Origin: Rubricella aquisinus
Lineage (GTDB): Bacteria; Pseudomonadota; Alphaproteobacteria; Rhodobacterales; Rhodobacteraceae
Length of the DNA stretch: 64,000 nt
NCBI RefSeq assembly: GCF_014199445.1
Contig: NZ_JACIJS010000006.1
Coordinates: 1 to 64,000, forward strand
Reading direction: 5' to 3'
Below, piece by piece: positions 26,440 to 36,115 of this stretch. How positions within the stretch are numbered: the stretch's first letter is position 1; every line of letters starts with the position of its first letter. The notes beneath the pieces are model-generated. The model did not search any database and was not told the origin of the DNA. It worked only from the letters and a program-made list of their open reading frames with translations. The translations under genes were made by a program, and so were the position numbers.

Positions 26440-28641
26440 TTATGCGGCTTTTTCTTGGTCGCTGAAGCGTCCATAGAAGGTTTCGCCTTTCTCTGCCATC
26501 TCACGCATCAGTGCGGGGCAGGCGAAGCGGTCGCCATAGGTTTCCGTCAACCGGTCACAAAGTGCGACCGCCGCCGGGATACCCATCATGTCGAGCGACG
26601 AGAACGGACCACCGGACCATGGTGCAAAGCCCCAACCCAGAATGGCGCCGACATCGCCTTCGCGGATATCCATCAGCACGCCTTCTTCCAGCGCGCGGAC
26701 GGCCTCAAGCGATTGGATCAGCATCAGGCGGGATTTGACGTCCTCAAGCGATATGTTGGTTTCGTCATTCGCCCAACGGTCAAGCCCAGACCAGAAATCC
26801 TGCCGTTTGCCCTTCTCGTCATACTCGTAGAAGCCCGCGTTGGATTTGCGACCCAAGCGGCCCTCTTCAAACAAGGTAAAGAGCACCTCATCGGCGGCTG
26901 CGTTGTCGTAGTCATCGCCCATCGCCGCCTTCGTCGCCTTGGCGATTTTCACGCCCAGATCGATCGACGTCTCATCATTCAACTGCAACGGCCCAAGTGG
27001 CATACCAAAGAGCTTCGCTGCACCTTCGATAAGCGCAGGCTCCACGCCCTCATGCAGCATCCGCAGCCCTTCGTTGATATAAGGAATGATGCAGCGGTTG
27101 GCGTAGAAAAAGCGCGCATCGTTGACCACAATCGGGGTTTTGCGGATCTGGCGCACGAAATCGAGCGCTTTGGCCACCGCGCGGTCGCCGGTTTCGCGGC
27201 CCTTGATGATCTCCACCAGCAGCATCTTGTCCACGGGGGAGAAGAAGTGGATGCCGATGAACTGATCCGCACGAACGGACGCTTTCGCCAATTCCGTGAT
27301 CGGCAGGGTGGAGGTGTTGGTGGCAAAGATACACTCCGCGCCGACAATCGCCTCAACCTTCTTGGTCATCTCCGCCTTCACGCCCACATCCTCGAACACC
27401 GCTTCAACGATCAGGTCGCAGCCCTTGAGCGCATCAAGATCGGTGGTCGCGGTGATCTGGCCAAGCACGGCGTCTTTCTTCTCTTGCGTGACCTTCTTGC
27501 GGCTCATGCCTTTGTCCAAGAGCGCCTCGGAATAGCCTTTGCCCTTGTCGGCGGCGGCCTGTTCGCGGTCGATCAGCACAACCTCGATCCCCGCCATGGC
27601 GGAAACATAGGCGATGCCCGCGCCCATCATGCCGGCCCCCAGAATGCCGACCTTCTTGACGGACTGATCCGGCACGCCGGCGGGCCGCACGGCACCCTTT
27701 TCCAGCGCTTCCTTGTTGAGGAACAGGGAGCGGATCATCGCGGTGGAGGACGGGTTCATCAGCACATTGGTGAACCAGCGCGCCTCGATCCGCAGGGCAG
27801 TGTCGAAGGGCACCATGGTCATTTCATAGGCCGCGGACAGCATCGCCTTGGCCGCAGGGTACACGCCCTTCGTCTTGCCATGGACCATCGCGTTTGCCCC
27901 GACGAAGGTTTGGAAACCCGCCGGATGATAGGCCGCACCGCCGGGCATTTTGTAGCCCTTCGTGTCCCACGGCTTCACGATGTCCGCGTCGGTCGCGTTC
28001 AGCACCCATTGCTTCGCGCGGGCCATCAGGTCATCCGCCGGGACGACCTCATCAATCGTGCCTGCCGATTTTGCCTTGGCGGGTGCGAGCATCTTGCCCT
28101 CCAACAACAGCGGAGAGGCCGCCATGACGCCCATCATGTGCACAAGCCGCGTGGTGCCGCCCGCGCCGGGGAAGATGCCAACGAGGATTTCGGGCAGGCC
28201 CAGCTTGGCCTTTGGGTTGTCCGCCACGATGCGGCGGTGACAGGCCAGAGCAATCTCAAGCCCGATGCCAGCAGCCGTGCCGGGGGAGGCCCACGCGACA
28301 GGCTTGCCGCCCTTGTTGGTCTTGGCGTCCATTGAGTTGCGCTCGATCTTGCGCAGCAGGCCGTGGAGCGCCATCACGCCGTCGAAAATGCCCTGCGCGG
28401 GGTTTGCCGGATTGGCTTCGGCCATGCGGCTGATCGCGTTGAGGTCCATCCCACCCGCGAAGTCTTTCTTCGCGGAGGTGATCACGATGCCCTTCACGGC
28501 GTCATCTGCGATGGCTTTGTCCATCGCGGCGTCAAGCTCGCGAATGCCGTCCTCATTGAGCACGTTCATGGATTTGCCGGGCAGATCCCAAGTGATGGTG
28601 GCGACGCCATCTGCGTCAACGTCATAGTGGAAAATGGTCAT
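26440..28641 (-). CDS. fadJ: FadJ-type trifunctional enoyl-CoA hydratase/3-hydroxyacyl-CoA dehydrogenase
   Basis: Catalyses hydration and NAD-dependent oxidation in beta-oxidation. The 733-residue protein has an N-terminal crotonase domain (about 1-190; KKDFAGGMDLNAI oxyanion region, and EILVGIFPGAGGTTRL with catalytic Glu). A linker helix follows, then the dehydrogenase NAD loop VGILGAGMMGAGIAY at about 328, and two C-terminal 3HCDH domains. GGAGAC precedes the ATG. It is the last gene of the operon, 75 bases after the thiolase gene. Confidence 0.95.
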   Translation of the reverse strand: MTIFHYDVDADGVATITWDLPGKSMNVLNEDGIRELDAAMDKAIADDAVKGIVITSAKKDFAGGMDLNAISRMAEANPANPAQGIFDGVMALHGLLRKIERNSMDAKTNKGGKPVAWASPGTAAGIGLEIALACHRRIVADNPKAKLGLPEILVGIFPGAGGTTRLVHMMGVMAASPLLLEGKMLAPAKAKSAGTIDEVVPADDLMARAKQWVLNATDADIVKPWDTKGYKMPGGAAYHPAGFQTFVGANAMVHGKTKGVYPAAKAMLSAAYEMTMVPFDTALRIEARWFTNVLMNPSSTAMIRSLFLNKEALEKGAVRPAGVPDQSVKKVGILGAGMMGAGIAYVSAMAGIEVVLIDREQAAADKGKGYSEALLDKGMSRKKVTQEKKDAVLGQITATTDLDALKGCDLIVEAVFEDVGVKAEMTKKVEAIVGAECIFATNTSTLPITELAKASVRADQFIGIHFFSPVDKMLLVEIIKGRETGDRAVAKALDFVRQIRKTPIVVNDARFFYANRCIIPYINEGLRMLHEGVEPALIEGAAKLFGMPLGPLQLNDETSIDLGVKIAKATKAAMGDDYDNAAADEVLFTLFEEGRLGRKSNAGFYEYDEKGKRQDFWSGLDRWANDETNISLEDVKSRLMLIQSLEAVRALEEGVLMDIREGDVGAILGWGFAPWSGGPFSSLDMMGIPAAVALCDRLTETYGDRFACPALMREMAEKGETFYGRFSDQEKAA

Positions 28642-28716
28642 GTCTTGTCTCCATGTGCGGATCGCGTCAGCGCCGATTTGAGGCTCGGCGCCTGCCGCGT
28701 ATCTCGCGAAATGTCC

Positions 28717-29928
28717 TTAAACCCGTTCGATGATCGTGGCCGCACCCATGCCGGAGGCGACGCAAAGCGTGGCAAGGGCGGTGCCTTTCCCGGTGCGCTC
28801 CAACTCGTCAAGGGCCGTGCCGATGATCATGGCGCCGGTCGCTCCCAACGGATGGCCCATCGCGATGGAGCCGCCATTGGGGTTGACCTTCGCGTGATCC
28901 GCGCCGAACGCGTCCATGAACAGCAGAACGACAGAGGCGAACGCCTCGTTCACTTCGATCAAGTCGATATCGTCGATGGTCATGCCGGTCTGGGCGAAGA
29001 TACGCTCCGTCACGGGCACGGGGCCGGTGAGCATGATCGTGGGATCAGTGCCGATCTTGGCCGTGGCCTTGATCCGCGCGCGGGGCTTCAGCCCGTATTT
29101 TTCGCCAAACTCCTTGGACCCGATCAAGAGGCCGGAGGAGCCGTCCACGATGCCGGAGGAATTCCCGGCGTGGTGCACATGGTTCACCTTGCCAAGCTCA
29201 GGGTATTTCAGCAGCGCCACATTGTCGAAACCGGGCATCACCTCGCCCATATCCTTGAACGCGGGCTTGAGGCCGCCAAGGGACTGCATATCGGTGCCGG
29301 GGCGCATGTATTCATCGCGGTCGAGCATCGTAAGGCCGTTCTGATCGCGCACGGTCATCACGGATTTGGCAAAGCGGTTATCGGCCCAGGCTTCCGCCGC
29401 GCGGCGCTGGCTTTCCACGGCGAATGTATCGCAATCATCGCGGCTAAAGCCGTATTTCGTGGCGATAATGTCTGCAGAAATACCCTGCGGCACGAAGTAG
29501 GATTTCATCGCAACGGAAGGGTCTACCGCGACGGCAGCACCGTCGCTGCCCATCGCAACGCGGCTCATCATCTCCACACCGCCCGCGATATACGCCTCGC
29601 CGGCGCCGCCCTTGACCTGGTTCGCGGCAAGGTTCACCGCTTCCATGCCGGACGCGCAGAACCGGTTGATCGACAGGCCCGGAATACGCTCATCCAGATC
29701 GGATTGCAGAACAGCGGTGCGCGCAAGGCAGCCGCCCTGTTCCTTGACCTGCGTGGCGTTGCCCCAGATCACATCCTCGACCGCGTGACCATCAAGGCCG
29801 TTGCGCTCTTTCAACTCATTGAGCACGACAGCGGACAGGCGCGATGCCGTGACCTCGTGCAAGGTGCCGTCCTTGCGGCCCTTTCCGCGCGGGGTGCGCA
29901 CGGCGTCATAGATATAGGCTTCGGACAT
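28717..29928 (-). CDS. fadA: Acetyl-CoA acyltransferase (thiolase), FadA/FadI type
   Basis: Thiolytic last step of beta-oxidation. The 403-residue protein has the nucleophile Cys91 in [12 protein letters not shown], the [15 protein letters not shown] histidine motif and the C-terminal [14 protein letters not shown] with the second active cysteine. Placed directly upstream of fadJ, it presumably forms the functional pair. AAGGGGA precedes the ATG. The first residues [21 protein letters not shown] are typical of alphaproteobacterial beta-oxidation thiolases. Confidence 0.93.
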   Translation of the reverse strand: MSEAYIYDAVRTPRGKGRKDGTLHEVTASRLSAVVLNELKERNGLDGHAVEDVIWGNATQVKEQGGCLARTAVLQSDLDERIPGLSINRFCASGMEAVNLAANQVKGGAGEAYIAGGVEMMSRVAMGSDGAAVAVDPSVAMKSYFVPQGISADIIATKYGFSRDDCDTFAVESQRRAAEAWADNRFAKSVMTVRDQNGLTMLDRDEYMRPGTDMQSLGGLKPAFKDMGEVMPGFDNVALLKYPELGKVNHVHHAGNSSGIVDGSSGLLIGSKEFGEKYGLKPRARIKATAKIGTDPTIMLTGPVPVTERIFAQTGMTIDDIDLIEVNEAFASVVLLFMDAFGADHAKVNPNGGSIAMGHPLGATGAMIIGTALDELERTGKGTALATLCVASGMGAATIIERV

Positions 29929-29943
29929 ATCAGATCCCCTTCG

Positions 29944-30288
29944 TTATGAGAGTATTTGCAGGCCGAGGAAGGCCGCGATCAGCATCGCGACCACGCTCAG
30001 CGTGAGTTGGTGTTTGTAAAGTGGTTGCAGCGCGCCCCGTTTCCCGGCGAGCCGCATTCCGGCCCAAAGGGCCACAACGGTAAAGGCGGGCACGATCACG
30101 CCCACATAAAACGCCGCGACCAGCACAAGACAGGCAAGCGCCAGGTTCGCCACGAAATAGGCCCATGCCGCACGCAAGGCAGGCGGCGCATCGACGCTCG
30201 TGGTGTCGGGATAGGTTTTGCGCGCAGCTTCGGTGGCGAATGCCACGCTCGCCAGCCCGATCCCTATAGCCCAGAGCATCCAGAACAT
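29944..30288 (-). CDS. Small multi-span membrane protein in the beta-oxidation operon
   Basis: A 114-residue protein with hydrophobic segments at about residues 1-19, 44-74 (one long or two short) and 95-113. It has no family I can name with certainty; size and placement next to a GST recall MAPEG-like proteins, but the key motifs are not evident. It starts in a TGATG overlap with the GST gene and ends 16 bases before the thiolase gene, so it is a true operon member. Confidence 0.7.
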   Translation of the reverse strand: MFWMLWAIGIGLASVAFATEAARKTYPDTTSVDAPPALRAAWAYFVANLALACLVLVAAFYVGVIVPAFTVVALWAGMRLAGKRGALQPLYKHQLTLSVVAMLIAAFLGLQILS

Positions 30289-30929
30289 CAGCCGCGCGCC
30301 TCCAGCGGATGACCGGGCATCAGATCGTAAGGGTGCTGCCAGCCCGGCAGCCCCTTGATCCGCTCCAGCCACGCGGCAATCGCGGGGAAGGTGGCGGCGT
30401 CATAGCCGAACGGCTCGGGGTAGTAGAGGTATCCGCAGGCGGAGATATCCGCGATGGTCGGGCGGTCAGCGGCCAGCCAATCCTGCTTGGCCAAATGCCG
30501 CTCCAGCACCTTGAGCGCGGTGACCACGCGCCCTTGGGCAAACGCGATCACATCCGCGTTGCGGTGCTTTTCCGGCAGGAAGTTGATCAGAAAGCGGGTC
30601 ATGCCCTGTTGGGTCGAGCCTTTGTGATTGTCCCACAAGAGCCAGCGCATGACCTCCCGCCGCTCTGCGTCGGTCTTGGCCTCAAACTGCCCGGTCTGCT
30701 CTGCGATATAGTCGAGCATCACGCCCGATTGCGTCAGCCGCACATCGCCGTGGTCCAGAACCGGAACCTCACCCATTTCGTTGATCGCCAGAAACGCCGG
30801 ATCGCGCGCCGCCCCGCCAAAGAAATCGACGAATTCGGCCTCCCAATTACAACCTGTGAGCGCCAGCATCAGCGCAGGCTTATAGGCATTCCCGGATTGG
30901 GCGAAGCAATGCAATGTGTAATCAGCCAT
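30288..30929 (-). CDS. Glutathione S-transferase family protein
   Basis: A 213-residue protein with an N-terminal thioredoxin-like domain (YTLHCFAQSGNAYKPALMLAL; the GEVPVLDHGD cis-proline loop; LTQSGVMLDYIA glutathione gamma-Glu site) and an all-helical C-terminal domain (RPTIADISACGYLYY). Catalytic Ser13 or Asn is possible from SGNAYK. It lies inside the beta-oxidation operon, perhaps handling reactive or thiol by-products; that is inference. Confidence 0.88.
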   Translation of the reverse strand: MADYTLHCFAQSGNAYKPALMLALTGCNWEAEFVDFFGGAARDPAFLAINEMGEVPVLDHGDVRLTQSGVMLDYIAEQTGQFEAKTDAERREVMRWLLWDNHKGSTQQGMTRFLINFLPEKHRNADVIAFAQGRVVTALKVLERHLAKQDWLAADRPTIADISACGYLYYPEPFGYDAATFPAIAAWLERIKGLPGWQHPYDLMPGHPLEARG

Positions 30930-30949
30930 TTGTCTTCTCTCCCAATGGG

Positions 30950-32104
30950 TTACAGGTTACGCGCGATCAATTCCTTCATGATCTCGTTGGTGCCGCCATA
31001 GATGCGCTGCACGCGGGCATCGGCCCACATCTCCGCGATGTCGTATTCCATCATATAGCCATAGCCACCGAACACTTGCAGGCAATCATCCAGCACCTTG
31101 TTCTGCAAATCGCTGAGCCAGTATTTGTTCATCGACGCGGCCTCATTGGTCAGCTCACCCTTGATATGGGCCGCGATGCAAGCGTCGTTGAAGGTGCGGG
31201 CGACGACCGTGTTTGTTTTGGCTTCCGCCAGCAGGTGGCGCATGGTCTGGAATTTGTCGAACAACGGCCCGCCGAACGCCTCACGCTCTTTCGCGTAGTC
31301 GATGGCGCGCTGCACGGCCCCTTCCATTGCGCCAATGGCCCCCGCGCCGATGGTCAGGCGCTCTTGTGGCAATTGTTGCATCATCTGGTAAAAGCCTTGC
31401 CCCTCAACCCCGCCAAGGAGGTTTTCGGGCGGCACCTGCACGTCATCATAAAACAGTTCGGACGTGCCGTTATGCTTATGGCCCAGCTTGTCGAGGTTCT
31501 TGCCCCGGCGGAACCCTTCGCGGTCCGCCTCGACCATCATCAGGCTCACACCCTTGGCCCCGGCGGTCGGATCGGTCTTGACCGCGGTTAGAATGAGGTC
31601 GGCGTGCTGGCCGTTGGTGATGAAGATTTTGGAGCCGTTGACTTTATAGGCATTCCCGTCCTTTACCGCGCGCGTCTTGATCCCCTGAAGGTCAGAGCCT
31701 GCGCCCGGTTCGGTCATAGCAAGGGCGGCCACGGCCTCCCCGGTCACCATCTTCGGCAACCAGCGCTGTTTCTGCTCTTCGGTGCCATAGGCGAGGATAT
31801 AATGGCCCACGATAGGCGTGTGGATCGGGAACCCCCAGCTTGCCAGATTGGCGCGGCAATATTCCGCGATGATCACCGCGTCATGGCCAAAATCGCCGCC
31901 AGAGCCGCCATATTCCTCCGGGATCGACGATCCAAGAAAGCCCATTTCGCCCGCTTCATTCCACGCTTCACGGTCCATCAGGCCCTGTTTGCGCCATTTC
32001 TCGGCCTTGGGCTTCCACTGCTCGTTGAAAAACTGCGCGGCCATTTCCTGGAGCATCTTGTGCTCATCGGTCATCCACGGGGACTGCAATCCGGCGAAAT
32101 TCAT
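30950..32104 (-). CDS. Acyl-CoA dehydrogenase, LCAD/IVD-like
   Basis: A 384-residue FAD enzyme making trans-2-enoyl-CoA. The FAD motifs [18 protein letters not shown] and [14 protein letters not shown] are present. The usual MCAD-type glutamate (YEGT) is replaced by YGGTNE near the C-terminus, while Glu248 in LPQERL is at the alternative catalytic position known from long-chain and isovaleryl-CoA dehydrogenases. The start at 32104 is set by AAGGGAGAG; an upstream in-frame start would add an unlikely leader. Confidence 0.9.
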   Translation of the reverse strand: MNFAGLQSPWMTDEHKMLQEMAAQFFNEQWKPKAEKWRKQGLMDREAWNEAGEMGFLGSSIPEEYGGSGGDFGHDAVIIAEYCRANLASWGFPIHTPIVGHYILAYGTEEQKQRWLPKMVTGEAVAALAMTEPGAGSDLQGIKTRAVKDGNAYKVNGSKIFITNGQHADLILTAVKTDPTAGAKGVSLMMVEADREGFRRGKNLDKLGHKHNGTSELFYDDVQVPPENLLGGVEGQGFYQMMQQLPQERLTIGAGAIGAMEGAVQRAIDYAKEREAFGGPLFDKFQTMRHLLAEAKTNTVVARTFNDACIAAHIKGELTNEAASMNKYWLSDLQNKVLDDCLQVFGGYGYMMEYDIAEMWADARVQRIYGGTNEIMKELIARNL

Positions 32105-32183
32105 GGTCTCTCCCTTAAATGCGTGTTGCCTCTTTGCGGGCGAATTGAGGATGGGGCGCACCGTGTGGGCGCGCCCCATTTGA

Positions 32184-33962
32184 TCAGAATGCCTCGGCGG
32201 GCAGGCCCATCACCGGGTCTGCGCCGGTCTTGATCCGGGCAAGGCGCAGGCCGGTTTCTGGCAGCAGGCGCTGCATGTAGTATTTGCCGGTGTGCAGCTT
32301 GGTCTCATAGAACGCTTTGTCGTCGGCGTTCCCGTCGAGCGCCTCAAGCGCGACCTTCCCCATCCGCGCCCACATGAAGCCAAGGCAGACATGGCCAAAG
32401 AGGTGCAGGAAGTCGGTGGAGCCTGCCAGTGCTGCGTTCGGGTTCTTCATCCCCGCCTGCATGAAGAACATCGACGATTCCTGAAGGTCTTTCGACGCGG
32501 CCTTGAGCGGATCAAGGAAATCGGCTTTCAGCGCTTCATTGCCTTCGTTTTCCTTGATGAATGTCTTGATCATCTCGAAAAAGCCCATGACGTGCTTGCC
32601 GCCATCGGTGGCGAGCTTACGACCCACCAGATCGAGCGCCTGAACCCCATTGGCCCCCTCATAGATCATCGCGATCCGGGCATCGCGGGCGAATTGGGAC
32701 ATGCCCCATTCCTCGATATACCCATGCCCGCCATAGACCTGCTGCGCGGACACGCAATAATCAAAGCCCTTGTCGGTCAGGAAACCCTTGATCACAGGGA
32801 TCATCAGCGCGATGAGGCCAGCGGCGTCCTTGTCACCCTTGCGGTGTTCCTGATCAATCAGGGACGCACCCCACAGCGCGAAGGCGCGCGCGCCCTCGAT
32901 AAACGCTTTCTGGTCCATCAGCGTGCGGCGGATGTCGGGATGCACGATCAGCGGGTCTGCCGCCTGATCGGGGGCTTCCGCGCCGGTCACAGCGCGGCCC
33001 TGAATGCGGTCCTTCGCGTATTCAACCGCGTTTTGGTAGGACACGACCGCCTGCGTCAGACCCTGAAGGCCAACGCCAAGGCGGGCTTCGTTCATCATGG
33101 TGAACATCGCGCGCATGCCCTTGTTTTCCTGCCCCAGGAGGTAGCCGGTCGCGCCATCGTAATTCATCACACAGGTCGAGTTCCCGTGGATGCCCATCTT
33201 CTCCTCGATCTTGCCACAGGCAAGGGAGTTGCGCGCACCCAAGGAGCCGTCTTCGTTGACGAGGAATTTCGGCACGATGAACAGAGAAATGCCCTTCACA
33301 CCTTCCGGCCCGCCGGGGATTTTCGCCAGCACGAGGTGGATGATGTTGTCGGTCATGTCATGCTCACCAGCGGAGATGAAAATCTTCTGCCCGGTGATCT
33401 TGTAGGTGCCATCCTCCTGCGGCTCGGCCTTGGTGCGCATCAGGCCCAGATCGGTGCCGCAATGCGGCTCCGTCAGGTTCATGGTGCCGCCCCATTCGAA
33501 ATTGACCATCTTGGGCAGATAGGTCGCTTTCTGCTGGACGGTGCCATGGGCATGGATCGCGGAATAGGCACCATGCGTGAGGCCGGGATACATCATCATC
33601 GCCATGTTTGCGGCGGACATCATCTCCCCCACGGCGGTGGCCATCACATAGGGCATGCCCTGACCACCATATTCGGGGTCACAGTCCAGCCCGGTCCAGC
33701 CGCCTTCGCGCAGGGTGTCGATCGCCTCTTTGAAGCCCGTCGGGGTCCGCACGACGCCGTTCTCCAGCTTGCAGCCTTCGGTATCGCCCACAACGTTCAG
33801 CGGCGCGAGCACATCGCGGCTGATCTTGCCCGCTTCTTCGAGGATCGCGGAGGTGAAATCACGGTCCAATTCGTCATAGCCGGGCACGTCGGATTGATCG
33901 ACTTTCAGCACGTCATGCAGGACGAAGGAAAGGTCTTTGGTCGGGGGGGTATAGCTTGGCAT
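32184..33962 (-). CDS. Large acyl-CoA dehydrogenase (DmdC-like, with C-terminal extension)
   Basis: A 592-residue enzyme starting [20 protein letters not shown], the form typical of DmdC (3-methylmercaptopropionyl-CoA dehydrogenase) and related alphaproteobacterial dehydrogenases. FAD motifs are [19 protein letters not shown] and [13 protein letters not shown]; the catalytic Glu is in [14 protein letters not shown]. The C-terminal about 130 residues form the extra helical domain. It may act on fatty acyl-CoAs or on methylmercaptopropionyl-CoA; the beta-oxidation neighbours favour fatty acyl substrates. Confidence 0.9.
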   Translation of the reverse strand: MPSYTPPTKDLSFVLHDVLKVDQSDVPGYDELDRDFTSAILEEAGKISRDVLAPLNVVGDTEGCKLENGVVRTPTGFKEAIDTLREGGWTGLDCDPEYGGQGMPYVMATAVGEMMSAANMAMMMYPGLTHGAYSAIHAHGTVQQKATYLPKMVNFEWGGTMNLTEPHCGTDLGLMRTKAEPQEDGTYKITGQKIFISAGEHDMTDNIIHLVLAKIPGGPEGVKGISLFIVPKFLVNEDGSLGARNSLACGKIEEKMGIHGNSTCVMNYDGATGYLLGQENKGMRAMFTMMNEARLGVGLQGLTQAVVSYQNAVEYAKDRIQGRAVTGAEAPDQAADPLIVHPDIRRTLMDQKAFIEGARAFALWGASLIDQEHRKGDKDAAGLIALMIPVIKGFLTDKGFDYCVSAQQVYGGHGYIEEWGMSQFARDARIAMIYEGANGVQALDLVGRKLATDGGKHVMGFFEMIKTFIKENEGNEALKADFLDPLKAASKDLQESSMFFMQAGMKNPNAALAGSTDFLHLFGHVCLGFMWARMGKVALEALDGNADDKAFYETKLHTGKYYMQRLLPETGLRLARIKTGADPVMGLPAEAF

Positions 33963-33976
33963 GGTCCTGTCTCCCG

Positions 33977-34411
33977 TCAGGCTGTGGTGTTGGTATGTTT
34001 GTTTTTCGCGCATGGCAGAACCGCCGGATCAACGCCCCGCTCGGCGAGCACGTCGCGCACGAGGTCAAGCTGATCTTCAAGGTCGGCAATGGCGGTGGTC
34101 AGTTCGTCGCGCTGGGCGCGCATCTCCTGCCGCCGTTCCAGCGCGATTTCATAGGTCTTGCGCAATTGGGTGACCTGCTGGTCGCCAATATCGTAAAGGT
34201 CGAGAAGTTGCCGGATTTCCTCAAGGCTAAAGCCAAAACGCTTGCCCCGCAGGATCAGCGTAAGCCGTGCGCGGTCCCGGCGCGTGAATAGGCGGCGCGA
34301 TCCGTCGCGGATCGGCATCAAGAGTTCCTTGGCCTCATAAAAGCGGAGCGTGCGCGGTGTGACCTGATAGGTCTCGCACATCTCTCCGATCGTCATGATT
34401 TCGCCAGTCAT
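33977..34411 (-). CDS. MerR-family regulator of the beta-oxidation operon
   Basis: A 144-residue regulator. The winged helix-turn-helix ([20 protein letters not shown], residues 7-26) and the [20 protein letters not shown] wing are followed by [14 protein letters not shown], then a long dimerisation coiled coil. The metal-binding cysteines of heavy-metal MerR proteins are absent apart from one near the C-terminus. It resembles the LiuR-type MerR group linked to acyl-CoA metabolism. It is 14 bases upstream of the first dehydrogenase gene, with two TTGACG-type sites in front. Confidence 0.88.
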   Translation of the reverse strand: MTGEIMTIGEMCETYQVTPRTLRFYEAKELLMPIRDGSRRLFTRRDRARLTLILRGKRFGFSLEEIRQLLDLYDIGDQQVTQLRKTYEIALERRQEMRAQRDELTTAIADLEDQLDLVRDVLAERGVDPAVLPCAKNKHTNTTA

Positions 34412-34430
34412 CGCACGTCCTCTCCTTCAC

Positions 34431-34446
34431 TTGACGTTAAGGTGAG
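34431..34446 (-). promoter_or_regulatory. Candidate MerR site, imperfect
   Basis: TTGACGTTAAGGTGAG lies 19 bases before the merR start codon. Its left half matches the 34477 palindrome. Its position over the likely promoter suits MerR-type control. Confidence 0.45.
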
Positions 34447-34476
34447 GTAGCCAGCGATTCCGATCAAGGGTGAAAG

Positions 34477-34492
34477 TTGACGTGCACGTCAA
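34477..34492. promoter_or_regulatory. Candidate MerR operator, perfect 16-bp palindrome
   Basis: TTGACGTGCACGTCAA is fully self-complementary. The same sequence, with only the last base changed, is at 39304-39319 next to the other MerR gene of this window. It resembles the ACGT-centred sites described for LiuR-type regulators of fatty acid and branched-chain amino acid use. Confidence 0.7.
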
Positions 34493-34578
34493 GTGGACGC
34501 GACGTCATATCCCGCGACCGCGTTCCGGATGGTTCACGGGGCGGTTTTTGGCTGTGTGGCGGCGGGGGCGCGTTGCAA

Positions 34579-35499
34579 TCAGGCGCGGAAATCGGCGCGA
34601 TAGGCGCGCGGTGTCGTGCCCACGGCGCGGTGAAAGGCGCGCGCGAAATGGGCTTGATCGGAATACCCGGCCAAAAACCCGATCTCCGCCAAACCCGGCC
34701 CATCCGGATCACATAGATGACCCGCGGCCACCTGCAACCGCGCCTCAGCGATGAGGGAGGAAACGGAAAGGGACTGCGTCGCCAAACGACGCTGGAGCGT
34801 GCGTGGTGACAAGCCCGCATCCGCCGCAATCTCTGCGACCGACCAGCGGCGCAACGGGTCAGCCACGATCCGCTCCCGCAGATCGGAGAGGGCGGCGTCG
34901 TGGCGGCCCGCCTGACGGGTGGGACCGTCAGCGCGCGCCTTCTCCACCCGCAACAGGACCGGTCCGGGCGCGGGCGCCACATCCCCAACCTGCCACGCGC
35001 CATCCCGCCGCAAAACCGCACCCCCGTCCGAGTGCAGCGCGACATGCCCGGAAGTGGCCCCCTCCGCCAAGATGGCAATCAGGGACACCACAAGAAGGCT
35101 CTCAATCGCGGACGGGGCAGGGCCAGTGTCGCGCGCCTGATGGGTCAAGCGAAGTGCGCCACTGGCTTGCGGGTCTGTCAAGACCCGGTGTCGGCCATGG
35201 CTGAACCGCTCCATCCGCTGCCAGCGCTGCATCAGATCCTCCAGACCCTTGGCGCGCCGCAGCGCCTCGACCACGGGTTCGGGCGGCATATGGGGTGCCG
35301 CATCGGCAAGGGCGCAGATCGCACGCGCCCCATGGCTGGCATAGATATGCCCTAACAAATCCTGTTTTTCCCGTCGCGGCACATGCGCGGTTGAGAGCGG
35401 GCGCAGGGTCACCGACAGCCCCTGCCGTGCCAGACCCGCCGCGATCAGGCGCATCATCGTGGCAGCGGCGAAATCCGCATTCGGCGCGCTGTCAGGCAT
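34579..35499 (-). CDS. AraC-family transcriptional regulator
   Basis: A 306-residue cytoplasmic protein. The C-terminal about 100 residues hold two helix-turn-helix units: RWSVAEIAADAGLSPRTLQRRL and the AraC signature LAEIGFLAGYSDQAHFARAF...GTTPRAYR. The N-terminal sensing region (about 200 residues) matches no ligand domain I can name. Its start overlaps the methyltransferase end by 8 bases, making it the last gene of the molybdoenzyme operon and a likely regulator of it. Confidence 0.85.
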   Translation of the reverse strand: MPDSAPNADFAAATMMRLIAAGLARQGLSVTLRPLSTAHVPRREKQDLLGHIYASHGARAICALADAAPHMPPEPVVEALRRAKGLEDLMQRWQRMERFSHGRHRVLTDPQASGALRLTHQARDTGPAPSAIESLLVVSLIAILAEGATSGHVALHSDGGAVLRRDGAWQVGDVAPAPGPVLLRVEKARADGPTRQAGRHDAALSDLRERIVADPLRRWSVAEIAADAGLSPRTLQRRLATQSLSVSSLIAEARLQVAAGHLCDPDGPGLAEIGFLAGYSDQAHFARAFHRAVGTTPRAYRADFRA

Positions 35500-36115
35500 C
35501 TGGCTCCTCCGTTCTGCGCAAGAGATAAACCGAAGCGGGTGGCATGTTCAAAGGGGTGAAGGCTATCCGCTTTGCCGTCAGCCCTAACCGGTCGAGAATG
35601 CGCGGCGAAATCGGGCATCTTGGGCCATAGGTGAACAGGCGACATGCCCCGCCGGGGCGCAGGGCCATGAAACTGCCCGACACGATGCGAAAAACCTTGC
35701 CCGGCGGCATCGACAGCAGGGGCAAGCCGCAGATCACCGTGCCAGCGCCACCCACGCCAAAGGGCATGATGTGGCGCAGGCGGGCAGCATCGCCTTGAAT
35801 GATCATGACCTCTGGCAAGGTTGCGCGCAACGCGGTGGTAAAGCCGTTGCTGGCCTCAATCGCGGCGATCTGCGGGGCAGGGATGCCGCGCCTCAGCAAC
35901 GCTTTGGTAAACACCCCCGTTCCGGGGCCAAGTTCGATCACGGGGCCGGAGTGTTGGGTGAGTCCGCGCGTCATCGCCGCCGCCAGATGCGGGCCAGAGG
36001 GCGCTATTGCGCCAACGCCCAAGGGCGCACGCAGCCATTCGCGCCCAAAAAGCGCCACTGGGGGCGCAGCGGCGGGCGGTTTGCTTTTGGCTTGGGTCAG
36101 ATCGTGGATGGTCAT
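35492..36115 (-). CDS. SAM-dependent methyltransferase (phospholipid N-methyltransferase-like)
   Basis: A 207-residue class I methyltransferase. The SAM motif I is VIELGPGTGVFTKALL at about residue 59, followed by IAAIEASNGF and an acidic IQGDAARL. FGREWLRAPLGVGAIAPSGPHLA before motif I is like PmtA-type enzymes that methylate phosphatidylethanolamine. Alternatively it modifies a product of the adjacent oxidoreductase. Start and stop overlap both neighbours (ATGA with iorB; 8 bases with araC). Confidence 0.78.
   Translation of the reverse strand: MTIHDLTQAKSKPPAAAPPVALFGREWLRAPLGVGAIAPSGPHLAAAMTRGLTQHSGPVIELGPGTGVFTKALLRRGIPAPQIAAIEASNGFTTALRATLPEVMIIQGDAARLRHIMPFGVGGAGTVICGLPLLSMPPGKVFRIVSGSFMALRPGGACRLFTYGPRCPISPRILDRLGLTAKRIAFTPLNMPPASVYLLRRTEEPDA

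Noticed and set aside
26242-28335. 697-codon plus-strand open frame opposite fadJ
   Set aside because: It is a shadow of the fadJ codons; no known domain, and it begins in the gene-free spacer without a ribosome-binding site.
32292-34073. 593-codon plus-strand open frame opposite the DmdC-like gene
   Set aside because: It mirrors the dehydrogenase coding frame; it has no recognisable motif and no start signal.
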